From Phycisphaerales bacterium (GTDB lineage Bacteria; Planctomycetota; Phycisphaerae; Phycisphaerales; SM1A02): a stretch of 64,000 nucleotides of DNA. This document shows positions 56,352 to 64,000 of the stretch, piece after piece. Below the pieces are notes generated by a model, which saw only the letters and a program-made list of their open reading frames with translations, was not told the DNA's origin and did not search any database. The stretch covers positions 62,001-126,000 of the forward strand of contig JAQWNP010000017.1 of the NCBI GenBank assembly GCA_029268515.1, written 5' to 3'. Every line of letters starts with the position of its first letter. Within the stretch, counting starts at the first letter, position 1. The position numbers and the translations under genes are program-made.

Positions 56352-57095
56352 ATGATCAAACGAATTGCTATGTGGTCGGGGCCGCGAAACATCTCTACAG
56401 CAATGATGCGCTCATGGCAGGCTCGTGGCGATACACATGTTGTTGATGAGCCGTTCTATGCCTACTACTTGAGTGAAACTGGTTTGGATCATCCTGGTGC
56501 GGCTGAAGTCATTGAAGTACATGAATCCAGTTGGCAGAGGGTGGTAGATTCACTGCAAAGTAATCCACCTCCACCCCTTTCAATTTATTACCAAAAGCAC
56601 ATGGCCCATCATCTGCTCGCAGACATTGATCGTGCTTGGATCTGCCAGATGACGAACTGTTTTCTGATAAGGGATCCACGTGAGATGGTTCCAAGTCTAG
56701 CGCATCATCTTGAGCATCCACAAATCTCTGATACGGGTTTGCCCCAGCAAATAGAATTGTTTGAGAGTCTTGTTTCACAGGGTTCTAATCCGCCAGTACT
56801 TGATGCTCGGGATGTTCTGATGAACCCAGAAGGTATGCTGAACGCACTCTGTAAACATGTTGGTGTACCATTTTCTCTCAAGATGTTGGTCTGGCCTGCG
56901 GGAGGTCGCGCTACAGATGGTATTTGGGCGAAACACTGGTACGATCAGGTTGAGCGTTCCACAGGATTTCGTGAGTGGAATCCAGCGCCCCAGCCAATTC
57001 CCGATACTGCTCAGGATCTGTACGATGCATGTCTTGAGCCTTATGCACGGCTCTATGCCCATCGTCTTTCACCGGAGGCGCCATCGGCGATCTGA
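56352..57095 (+). CDS. Sulfotransferase-like P-loop protein
   Basis: 247 aa. The start IAMWSGPRNISTAMMRSW resembles the PAPS-binding loop of sulfotransferase-like proteins, followed by VVDEPFYAYYL and the later FLIRDPREMVPSL, which matches the 3'-phosphate loop. It is followed after only 2 bases by a class IV aminotransferase-fold gene. From memory, plants and some bacteria carry fusions of just these two domains annotated as branched-chain-aminotransferase-like proteins, so the two products probably act together. The acceptor substrate is unknown. Confidence 0.75.
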   Translation: MIKRIAMWSGPRNISTAMMRSWQARGDTHVVDEPFYAYYLSETGLDHPGAAEVIEVHESSWQRVVDSLQSNPPPPLSIYYQKHMAHHLLADIDRAWICQMTNCFLIRDPREMVPSLAHHLEHPQISDTGLPQQIELFESLVSQGSNPPVLDARDVLMNPEGMLNALCKHVGVPFSLKMLVWPAGGRATDGIWAKHWYDQVERSTGFREWNPAPQPIPDTAQDLYDACLEPYARLYAHRLSPEAPSAI

Positions 57096-57097
57096 CT

Positions 57098-58006
57098 ATG
57101 CTCCAAAAATTCAACGAGGCAAACCGTGACATTCTCATTAACATCAATGGTGCACTGCTCGCCCGGGATGAAGCCGGTATTAGTCCATTCGACTCAGCGG
57201 TGCAGGGTGGCGATGCTGTATGGGAAGGATTGCGGGTCTATCAGGGTCGCATCTTCAAGCTGACAGAACACTTGGATCGACTCCATGCATCTGCTCAAGC
57301 ACTTTCTTTCGATGAAATTCCCTCCCATGAAGAGATGACGACGCAGATTAGGCGGACTCTTGCTGCCAACGCAATGACCGATGCTGTACATATCCGATTA
57401 ACCCTGACGCGGGGGGTCAAGATAACTTCTGGCATGGACCCTCGATTGAATCAGTCAGGCCCGACATTAATTGTTCTCGCTGAACACAAAAATCCGGTTT
57501 ATGAAAAGACTGGCTTACGTTTAGTTACGAGTTCATTTCGACGTTGCCGAGCAGATATGCTTGACCCACGCATTCACCATGCAAACTTGCTGAATTCAAT
57601 TTTAGCCAAGATCGAAGCCAACCTTGCGGGCGTTGATGATGCAGTCATGCTTGATGATTGTGGTTTTGTAGCGGAAACCAATGCGACTCATTTGTTTCTT
57701 GTGCATGATGATACGGTTCGCACATCACATGTGCGGGCATGTCCCGATGGAATTACGCGTGCAACAGTCCTTGGCATTTGTGAGGCGCATCAGATCAGCA
57801 GCGAAGTGCGAGATTTAGAATTGGATGATTTTTATCAAGCTGACGAAGTTTTTTGTACTGGCACGATGGGTGAGCTAGCAGCCGTTGTTGAGATTGATGG
57901 GCGGAGTATTGGATCAGGTGCATGCCCTGGGGCAGGTAGTATGGTTGCTAGAATTAGCCATGCCTACAGTGAACTTACGTCTCGTGAGGGATGTTCCGTG
58001 GCATAG
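57098..58006 (+). CDS. Class IV aminotransferase-fold protein lacking the PLP lysine
   Basis: 302 aa. The fold is that of branched-chain/D-amino acid aminotransferases: ISPFDSAVQGGDAVWEGLRV, the ILAKIEANLAGVDDAVMLDD helix and strand, GFVAETNATHLFLV, and ACPDGITRATVLGI for the phosphate loop. At the position of the Schiff-base lysine (the K in DIKSLNLL of D-amino acid transaminase), the sequence reads RIHHANLL, so residue 160 is His. Without it, normal transamination is doubtful. It is coupled to the sulfotransferase-like gene by 2 bp. A different PLP chemistry, or a non-enzymatic role, is possible. Confidence 0.8.
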   Translation: MLQKFNEANRDILININGALLARDEAGISPFDSAVQGGDAVWEGLRVYQGRIFKLTEHLDRLHASAQALSFDEIPSHEEMTTQIRRTLAANAMTDAVHIRLTLTRGVKITSGMDPRLNQSGPTLIVLAEHKNPVYEKTGLRLVTSSFRRCRADMLDPRIHHANLLNSILAKIEANLAGVDDAVMLDDCGFVAETNATHLFLVHDDTVRTSHVRACPDGITRATVLGICEAHQISSEVRDLELDDFYQADEVFCTGTMGELAAVVEIDGRSIGSGACPGAGSMVARISHAYSELTSREGCSVA

Positions 58007-58039
58007 ACATCGAGAAGTCTAAGAAGCGAGTGGACAATT

Positions 58040-59794
58040 ATGAATGCAGATGAACAGACGAACCGTGTCGATCCGCAGCTCATTGCGGTTGCCAGAGGTG
58101 ATGAGCCAGCAGATTTGTTGCTGACTGGTGGGCGGGTTGTCAATGTCTTTACTCGTACCATTGAAGAAGTACAGATCGCTATTTATGGACAGCGAATAGC
58201 AGGCGTAGGCCCTGACTATCGTGTTGCGCGGGAAGTCGTTGATCTTGGAGGCGCTTATGTGTCACCAGGATTGATTGATGCCCATATGCACGTTGAATCA
58301 ACTCAGATGCGCCCTTCGGATTTCTGCCGAGTCGTCGTACCACGTGGTATGGCTGGTGCTGTTTTTGATCCCCATGAGATTGCAAATGTACTGGGTATTG
58401 AGGGCATCAAGTTTCTTATGGAAGATGCTTTAGGCATTCCTATGAATTGTTTCTTTGCAGCATCATCTTGTGTGCCTGCATCGCCATTAGAGTCTTCTGG
58501 AACGACTTTGCTCGCCGAAGATCTTGCGCCACTGTTTGATGAATCACAAATCATTGCCCTTGCCGAGATGATGAACTTCCCAGGCGTAGTGAATGCTGAT
58601 CCGAGCGTTCTTGCAAAGGTCGCACTAGGAATCAGTCATGGGATTGTGGATGGGCATTGTCCTCAATTGCGTGGCATGGGACTTCAGGCGTATCTGAGTG
58701 CGGGTATCTCTTCTGATCATGAGTGTACGACTGCGGAGGAGGCCCAAGAGAAGCTGGCCGCTGGCATGCGTATTTATATTCGTGAAGGAAGTGCAGCAAA
58801 GAATCTTGAAGCGCTGTTGCCAGTTGTGACTCCAGCAAATGCTTCAAGATTTAGCTTCTGCACAGATGATCGTGATCCGGTGGACCTTCAAGAAGAGGGG
58901 CACCTCGATCATGTCGTTCGCAAATCAGTGCGTCTTGGACTTGACCCCGCAACTGCATTGGCGATGGGTTCTTTGCATACGGCAGAACATTATGGCTTGA
59001 GGGATTATGGCGCCATTGCCCCAGGTCGATATGCCGATCTCTTTATCTGCGATGATCTCAAGACGCTTCGAGCCACCATGGTGTTGCATCATGGTCGTGT
59101 CGTTGCGCAGGACGGTTGTTTGACCGCAGACCTTCCGGCGCCAAGCGATGTTCCAAAACACATGTTAAATACAGTTGTTCTGCCAGAAGATCTTTCCGAA
59201 AAATCACTTATGGTAAGTGCGCCCGATGACCTTGGCCTCATCAAAGTGATTCACATGCTGCCTGGCCAAATTGTGACCGGGTCATTGGACATGACACCGG
59301 CGGTGGTTAACGGGGAGATTGTTTCTGATATAGAACAGGATGTTGTTAAAGCTGCTGTCATTGAGCGACATCACGGCACAGGAAACATAGGCTTGGCCTT
59401 TGTGCATGGATTCGGTATCACCAATGGGGCATTGGCCAGTACTGTTGGGCATGACGCTCATAATCTTGCAGTCGTTGGTACCAACGATGCGGATATGATT
59501 TGCGCTGCGAATGCTCTGGCTGCAACACAGGGCGGCCAGTGCGTTGTCCAGAACGGCCAGGTATTAGCTGTGGTGCCGCTGGCACTGGCGGGTCTCATCT
59601 CTGTCGAATCGACTGTTGCTTTGGTGGAAAGCAGGCGTTTGTTGGCCCAAGCCTGCGATCAGATTGGTTGCACCTTGCCCGACCCCACGATGGCGCTCAG
59701 TTTCATGCCGTTGTCAGTGATCCCGCATCTCAAAGTGAGCGATCAGGGACTCATTGATGTAGATCAGTTTCAGATTGTTGGCATTGCTCGTTGA
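58040..59794 (+). CDS. ade: Adenine deaminase
   Basis: 584 aa, the usual length for the Ade family. Metal and active-site motifs: GLIDAHMHVESTQMRP, DPHEIANVLG, VDGHCPQLRG, SDHECTTAEEA and FCTDDRDP. It converts adenine to hypoxanthine in purine salvage. The gene starts 33 bp after the aminotransferase-like gene in the same direction. Its last 25 bases overlap the 3' end of the convergent PAP2 gene. Confidence 0.95.
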   Translation: MNADEQTNRVDPQLIAVARGDEPADLLLTGGRVVNVFTRTIEEVQIAIYGQRIAGVGPDYRVAREVVDLGGAYVSPGLIDAHMHVESTQMRPSDFCRVVVPRGMAGAVFDPHEIANVLGIEGIKFLMEDALGIPMNCFFAASSCVPASPLESSGTTLLAEDLAPLFDESQIIALAEMMNFPGVVNADPSVLAKVALGISHGIVDGHCPQLRGMGLQAYLSAGISSDHECTTAEEAQEKLAAGMRIYIREGSAAKNLEALLPVVTPANASRFSFCTDDRDPVDLQEEGHLDHVVRKSVRLGLDPATALAMGSLHTAEHYGLRDYGAIAPGRYADLFICDDLKTLRATMVLHHGRVVAQDGCLTADLPAPSDVPKHMLNTVVLPEDLSEKSLMVSAPDDLGLIKVIHMLPGQIVTGSLDMTPAVVNGEIVSDIEQDVVKAAVIERHHGTGNIGLAFVHGFGITNGALASTVGHDAHNLAVVGTNDADMICAANALAATQGGQCVVQNGQVLAVVPLALAGLISVESTVALVESRRLLAQACDQIGCTLPDPTMALSFMPLSVIPHLKVSDQGLIDVDQFQIVGIAR

Positions 59795-60501
59795 CGTAAT
59801 TTCAAAGAAGCCTCGTATGGCATCAGAAACTTACGTTGATTGTCAGATATCCACCACATCTGAATTAAGAGTGTGACCGTGACTCCGGTCAGAAAGCCCA
59901 TGAAGACGTCGCTCATAAAGTGTGCTTCAAGTATGACTCGTGTGGCACCAACTGCAGCAGCGATCAGTACCCAGAGTGGTCCCAAGCGTCGATTCATTAA
60001 CCAAAAGACTGTACATGCAGTTGCAATGGTGGTGGCATGGCCTGAAGGGCAACTGTTGAAGTGATAGCCGATCTCAAAGAACTGAAATCCGTAGATGCCT
60101 TCCTCAAGAAACAAGCCGGGCCTGACACGCCCGATGGTGATCTTAATGAGTGGTACGAGCAAACCAGAGAGAATGATAGATAGAAGTCCAAACCATGCCC
60201 ATGCAGCGACTGCTTGAAAGCGACCAATTCGAGCCGCAATCAAAATCGCCAGAAAACTTGCAATCCACGGTTCAGTGCGACCAAAGGTGGTCAAAAATTC
60301 TGCCGGTAGCACTGTTGCTTTCGATCTGAAATCATAGTTTGCCTGAGCCATTTGTTGATCTGCAAAAAACCAACAAAGAAGACCAGCGACGATGAGCGTC
60401 GCCGCAAGGCAGAAGAACCAACGGCGATTGGTGGGGTCGTCTAGATAGGCTGGCTGGAGCCAGCGTGGTAATGAACCAGGCTGTTTATTGGATTCGATCA
60501 T
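59770..60501 (-). CDS. PAP2-family membrane phosphatase
   Basis: 243 aa with about six membrane helices. The three-part active site is complete: KITIGRVRP (KxxxxxxRP), CPSGHATT (PSGH) and TRVILEAHFMSD (R-x5-H-x3-D). Members dephosphorylate undecaprenyl diphosphate, phosphatidic acid or similar lipids. The gene overlaps the 3' end of ade by 25 bp and follows the lipoprotein gene by 18 bp on the same strand. Confidence 0.9.
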   Translation of the reverse strand: MIESNKQPGSLPRWLQPAYLDDPTNRRWFFCLAATLIVAGLLCWFFADQQMAQANYDFRSKATVLPAEFLTTFGRTEPWIASFLAILIAARIGRFQAVAAWAWFGLLSIILSGLLVPLIKITIGRVRPGLFLEEGIYGFQFFEIGYHFNSCPSGHATTIATACTVFWLMNRRLGPLWVLIAAAVGATRVILEAHFMSDVFMGFLTGVTVTLLIQMWWISDNQRKFLMPYEASLKLRQRAMPTI

Positions 60502-60519
60502 GGTTTTGATGTTGTACGT

Positions 60520-61182
60520 TTAGGGATTCTCTACCTCAATCGTAACGACTGCATCAGGAGCCCCCTCGACTGGGCCATCTGTCGCGCCGATTGAGCAAAC
60601 CACAAAGTGAAGCGGATTCCGAGAACCATGACGCGCTGGTAATGCTCGAACGACGGCATTTTCAAAAGCCGTTTGAATATCAAGTGTAGCGGCCTGTCCT
60701 GTAAACCGTTTCGCGGCCTTGTCGGTAGGGCAGAGGTCTAAAAGTTGAATCTCAATAACTTGATTTGTGACTGCATGGGCAGCCACCTGGTCAGCGAGTT
60801 GTTGTTGTAGCGTTCCATTTGTCGACTGAGGATCTGTGTTTTTTTGAGGAATCAAGAGCATTGTCAGCCGCATTGTTCCTGATGCGGGATCCCAAACACC
60901 AAAGATACGCTGGATCGAATCTGCGACAATTTGGTGGGCTGGAACGCGCCTTTCAAGAGCATCATCTCGAGCAGCGGTGTAAGCATGTTCAAGTTGCCCA
61001 GATGGGGCATACCCAATAAATGATGGTTGCTTATTTTTCGGTACGAACGTATCGGTTGATGTTTGAGTCGTCGAGTTTGCGGTGCCGGTCCCGTTTTCCA
61101 TAGATGAGCATCCGGCAGCGACTGCGATCAGCAACAGCAAGATGCTCAAGGACTCTTGTGTTTCTAAAATTTTCCAAGACAT
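60520..61182 (-). CDS. Putative lipoprotein of unknown function
   Basis: 220 aa. A hydrophobic signal (LSILLLLIAVAAGC) ends with a lipobox, so Cys25 would be lipidated. A low-complexity Thr/Ser stretch (GTGTANSTTQTSTDTF) follows, then a soluble domain I cannot assign. No catalytic motif is seen. It precedes the PAP2 phosphatase by 18 bp on the same strand, which suggests an envelope role. Confidence 0.6.
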   Translation of the reverse strand: MSWKILETQESLSILLLLIAVAAGCSSMENGTGTANSTTQTSTDTFVPKNKQPSFIGYAPSGQLEHAYTAARDDALERRVPAHQIVADSIQRIFGVWDPASGTMRLTMLLIPQKNTDPQSTNGTLQQQLADQVAAHAVTNQVIEIQLLDLCPTDKAAKRFTGQAATLDIQTAFENAVVRALPARHGSRNPLHFVVCSIGATDGPVEGAPDAVVTIEVENP

Positions 61183-61410
61183 AAATGAGAACCAGTGGAC
61201 TATTGAAAAGTGATAGCCATGGGAATGGACGAAATTACCAGCATGGGCACTGTATCAGCCTGACGGTGTCATGGCTGGTAGCCCCTTGAAGCCCAGAATT
61301 CTCGGATGATCAAAATTTACTCATGAAGGGCCTAGGATTGGGCTGATCGATATGGGACAATTCTGCAAGTCAGGTTCCGCGTCTTCGTGATGCCAAAAGG
61401 GTGACAGACA

Positions 61411-61788
61411 ATGGCCTATCTAGAGATTGTCAGATCAGGATCAATGCGTATCCAGCCCAGTAGCCCTGCCGGGTTTAGTGGCCAGGGTGATCACCACAGT
61501 CAAATGGAAAAGGCACAACTTGATGGTGGCCCGATCTCGGTTGGCCGACATGTTCACAATTTGATTGTGCTCAATGATCAAGATGTCAGTAGGCATCATT
61601 GCATCATTGATCAAGCGGGCAGCACTTTTACCGTTCGTGACTTAGCATCGCATAATGGAACGCGCATAAACGGGCGTCTATTAGAGGAGCCTGTGCATTT
61701 ACAAGATGGTGATGTTATTGCAATTGGGCAAACGATGATAAAGTTCATCAATCGCTCTTTATGGACAAAGCTTGCCAACAATTCCTAA
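61411..61788 (+). CDS. FHA-domain protein
   Basis: 125 aa consisting of one FHA domain: VGRHVHNLIVLNDQDVSRHH, then FTVRDLASHNGTRINGRLL. The Arg, Ser and His of the phosphothreonine pocket are present. It should bind phosphothreonine in a partner, and Ser/Thr kinases of the kind encoded at 21285 are natural writers, although no link is shown. YjbQ follows by 26 bp. Confidence 0.85.
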   Translation: MAYLEIVRSGSMRIQPSSPAGFSGQGDHHSQMEKAQLDGGPISVGRHVHNLIVLNDQDVSRHHCIIDQAGSTFTVRDLASHNGTRINGRLLEEPVHLQDGDVIAIGQTMIKFINRSLWTKLANNS

Positions 61789-61814
61789 TGTGAGGTAGTG
61801 GTCTACTCTCGGGA

Positions 61815-62249
61815 ATGCCCCCTAAATATTGTGTGTCAATGATAGATCACATTACGCTGACAACTTCTGGCCAAGGCCTCTATGAAATCACACAAGAACT
61901 GCGAGCGATGGTTGTTACTTCGGGCATTAAAGATGGCCTCATGACGGTCATGATTCAGCACACGTCAGCAAGTCTTACCGTTCAAGAAAATGCTGATCCG
62001 ACTGCTCGGCGCGATCTTGAGCACTGGTTGGCTCGCCTTGTTCCCGAGAATGATCCCCTCTACAAACACACCTGCGAGGGCCCCGATGACATGCCTGCTC
62101 ATATTAAGTCAGCGTTGACGGATGTTTCATTATCAATTCCGATTGTCAATGGTGCGCCAGCTTTAGGGACCTGGCAGGGTGTCTTTGTATGGGAACATCG
62201 TAAGAGCCCACATCGCCGAAAAATGGTGATTCATCTCTATGGAGATTGA
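61815..62249 (+). CDS. YjbQ/UPF0047-family protein
   Basis: 144 aa. The family pattern is clear: ITLTTSGQGLYEITQELRAM, LMTVMIQHTSASLTVQENAD, then DMPAHIKSALTDVSLSIPI and GTWQGVFVWEHR, with conserved His residues forming a metal-like site. Some members show thiamin-phosphate synthase activity in vitro; the physiological role is open. An ATG eight codons later is an alternative start. Confidence 0.88.
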   Translation: MPPKYCVSMIDHITLTTSGQGLYEITQELRAMVVTSGIKDGLMTVMIQHTSASLTVQENADPTARRDLEHWLARLVPENDPLYKHTCEGPDDMPAHIKSALTDVSLSIPIVNGAPALGTWQGVFVWEHRKSPHRRKMVIHLYGD

Positions 62250-62280
62250 CGTAATGGGGTAGTTACTTCAGGATGCACCC

Positions 62281-62937
62281 ATGGTTATTGAATGTGACAA
62301 TTGTAGTCAGAATTTTGAACCCACAGGGCTCGCGCCAGGTGCTGATCGCACGGCTTGCCCACATTGTGGTGATATCAATAGACTGCCTGTCCAGGAGCAG
62401 GCTAGCTCGGGAGCGACAAAGACTGAATCTTTAGGATCTGATGAACGCCAGCTACTGCACCTTCGACGGGCCATGTTTCGAGCCAGACCGTTGGCATTTT
62501 CGCTCATGATTGTCCTGCTGGTGATTTCAGTTGCTGCTGGTATTTATGGGATCGCTGCAGATGATGAAGCGTCTTGGATGCGCGATGTGGTTGCGTATCT
62601 TGGCGTGCTGGGACTGCTCGCTGGTTTGATTTGGTGGGGGGTCTGGTACATCGGGCATCTTTCTGAGTCGATTCGAGTCACGAGCCACCGAACGATGCAT
62701 CGCAAGGGGCTTCTCGCTCGGCATACCAATGAGGTACTCCACTCACATGTTCGTAATTTGCGCATCGAGCAGAGCTTCTTCCAGCGGTTGACTGGGGTTG
62801 GCCGGATCGTTCTGGATTCATCAGCTGGTGGTAGCGATCCAACAGCTGAAATTAGTGTCTCTGACGTTCCTGGGCCATTCGAAGTCAAGAAGATCATCGA
62901 TCAGCATCGTGGGTTAAGAGATCCAAACCCATCCTGA
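62281..62937 (+). CDS. Zinc-ribbon, transmembrane, PH-like (bPH2/YdbS) protein
   Basis: 218 aa. An N-terminal zinc ribbon (CDNCSQNF and CPHCGD) is followed by two hydrophobic segments (LMIVLLVISVAAGIYGIA and LGVLGLLAGLIWWGVWYI) and a bacterial PH-like domain (RVTSHRTMHRKGLLARHTNEV, then VRNLRIEQSFFQRLTGVGRI). The topology puts both soluble ends in the cytoplasm. The function of this family is unknown; membrane-lipid or stress sensing has been suggested for relatives. Confidence 0.78.
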   Translation: MVIECDNCSQNFEPTGLAPGADRTACPHCGDINRLPVQEQASSGATKTESLGSDERQLLHLRRAMFRARPLAFSLMIVLLVISVAAGIYGIAADDEASWMRDVVAYLGVLGLLAGLIWWGVWYIGHLSESIRVTSHRTMHRKGLLARHTNEVLHSHVRNLRIEQSFFQRLTGVGRIVLDSSAGGSDPTAEISVSDVPGPFEVKKIIDQHRGLRDPNPS

Positions 62938-62988
62938 GTCCCTCTGCTAGACTGGCAGGTTAATGCTTAATTCCAGGAGACCACTCAG

Positions 62989-64000
62989 ATGAAAATCTAT
63001 GAGTATCAGGCCCGTCAATTACTAGCTGACGCGGGTGTTCCCGTACCAGATGCCTCAGTTGCGAAGTCAGTTGAAGAGGTAAAAGCACATGCTGCTCGGA
63101 TCCTAAAGAGTGGGGCCGAACAAGTTGTTGTTAAGGCGCAGGTTCATGCCGGTGGCCGTGGCAAAGCCGGTTTTGTAAAATTAGTAAAGAGTGTTGATGA
63201 AGCCGTCGAAGCAGGCACGTTCATGCTCAATAATCGTATGGTCTCAAATCAAACTGGTCCTGAGGGCTTAGCTGTCACGACGCTATTGGTCGCAGAGGCT
63301 GTGGATATTGAGCATGAGTACTACGTGGCCATTACCACAGACCGAGGCAACAGCTGCAATGCACTGATTGCCTCGTCAGAGGGTGGCGTTGAAATTGAGA
63401 CCGTTGCAGAAAGTAATCCGCAGGCCATTCACCATGTGCTGATTGATCCGCTTGGAGGGCTTGAGCCTTATCAGGCCAGAGCGCTGGCATTCGAGCTGGG
63501 TATGAAGGGCAAGCAGATTAATCAGGCGGCCAGTATCTTCATGAAGCTGGTCAAACTTTATGAATCGAAAGATGCTTCACTCGTTGAAATCAATCCACTG
63601 ATCTTGACGCCGGCAACAGCGGATGCGCCTGATGGTCGTCTCCTGGCGATTGATGCCAAGTTTAATTTTGACGACAACGCGCTGTTCCGCCACAAAGACA
63701 TCGAAAGCTTGCATGACAAGGCCACCGAGAATCCATCTGAACAAAGAGCGAAAGAGGCTGGCCTCAACTTCGTGGCCTTAGATGGCAATATTGGCTGTCT
63801 TGTGAACGGTGCTGGTTTAGCCATGAGCACCATGGACATCATCAAACTGGCGGGCGGCGAACCAGCGAATTTCCTTGATGTTGGTGGTGGGGCAGATGAA
63901 GAAGCAGTCACAGAGGCATTTCGCATTATCCTTGGCGATGAAAAGGTGCAGGGTGTTCTGGTCAATATCTTTGGCGGCATCATGCAGTGTGATCGGATTG
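62989..64000 (+). CDS. sucC: Succinyl-CoA ligase beta subunit, 5' part
   Basis: Partial: 337 codons to the right edge, with no stop reached. AGGAGA lies 9 bases before the ATG. The start MKIYEYQARQLLADAGVPVP and the ATP-grasp segment KAQVHAGGRGKAGFV are diagnostic, followed by SLVEINPLILTP and the NGAGLAMSTMDIIKLAGGEP turn. With SucD it makes succinate and ATP or GTP from succinyl-CoA in the citric acid cycle. sucD is expected just beyond the window. Confidence 0.96.
   Translation, partial: MKIYEYQARQLLADAGVPVPDASVAKSVEEVKAHAARILKSGAEQVVVKAQVHAGGRGKAGFVKLVKSVDEAVEAGTFMLNNRMVSNQTGPEGLAVTTLLVAEAVDIEHEYYVAITTDRGNSCNALIASSEGGVEIETVAESNPQAIHHVLIDPLGGLEPYQARALAFELGMKGKQINQAASIFMKLVKLYESKDASLVEINPLILTPATADAPDGRLLAIDAKFNFDDNALFRHKDIESLHDKATENPSEQRAKEAGLNFVALDGNIGCLVNGAGLAMSTMDIIKLAGGEPANFLDVGGGADEEAVTEAFRIILGDEKVQGVLVNIFGGIMQCDRI

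Overview
This 64 kb window looks like chromosomal DNA of a planctomycete, most likely of the class Phycisphaerae. The assignment is inferred from content, with no database search: at least five secreted proteins carry paired EF-hand/dockerin-like modules (DxNxDGxVxxxDFS...WG), there are H-x9-DG-type pseudopilins, a Ser/Thr kinase with TPR repeats, a Cys-rich S8 protease with GACC modules, and an excisionase-type HTH joined to a receiver domain. Base composition and codon use look even throughout. I saw no integrase, transposase or CRISPR array.

Layout. 1-2.1 kb: the C-terminal end of a type II/IV secretin, an ankyrin-repeat pseudogene, and an anti-sigma/anti-anti-sigma pair. 2.1-6.9 kb: a giant secreted subtilase. 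7.2-18.0 kb: the rplK-rplA-rplJ-rplL-rpoB-rpoC operon on the minus strand. 18.4-21.3 kb: two tandem secreted paralogues with a dockerin module. 21.3-26.8 kb: a TPR kinase, an M20 amidohydrolase, a GGQ release-factor-like protein and tsaD on the minus strand. 26.9-30.6 kb: hflX, an unknown nuclease-like protein and an M29 aminopeptidase. 30.6-34.1 kb: an RND exporter and a GspE-N-domain protein. 34.1-41 kb: tRNA-Phe, tRNA-His, pckA, an HTH-receiver protein, nadE and mutL. 40.9-42.4 kb: moaD and moeA on the minus strand.

42.4-49.5 kb is the most interesting stretch. A cobalamin riboswitch on the minus strand precedes a secreted dockerin-module protein and a pseudopilin. About 3 kb away, a Fur/Zur-type regulator diverges from a pseudopilin and a second secreted dockerin-module protein that resembles the Zur-repressed all3515 family. 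A 7-2-7 inverted repeat lies between the regulator and the pseudopilin. Both loci therefore pair a micronutrient-responsive control element with the same two kinds of product, a dockerin-type surface protein plus a pseudopilin. This suggests a surface-scavenging cassette reused for vitamin B12 and for zinc. A HEAT-like repeat protein and tRNA-Thr lie between them.

49.5-64 kb: a possible structured RNA, a multi-spanning membrane protein, a YceI protein, a GH18 chitinase with a carbohydrate-binding module inserted in its catalytic domain, a polysaccharide deacetylase, a PPP-type phosphatase, a cold-shock-domain protein, a sulfotransferase-like protein coupled to a class IV aminotransferase-fold protein that appears to lack the PLP lysine, adenine deaminase, a PAP2 phosphatase, a lipoprotein, FHA, YjbQ and PH-domain proteins, and the 5' part of sucC running off the right edge.
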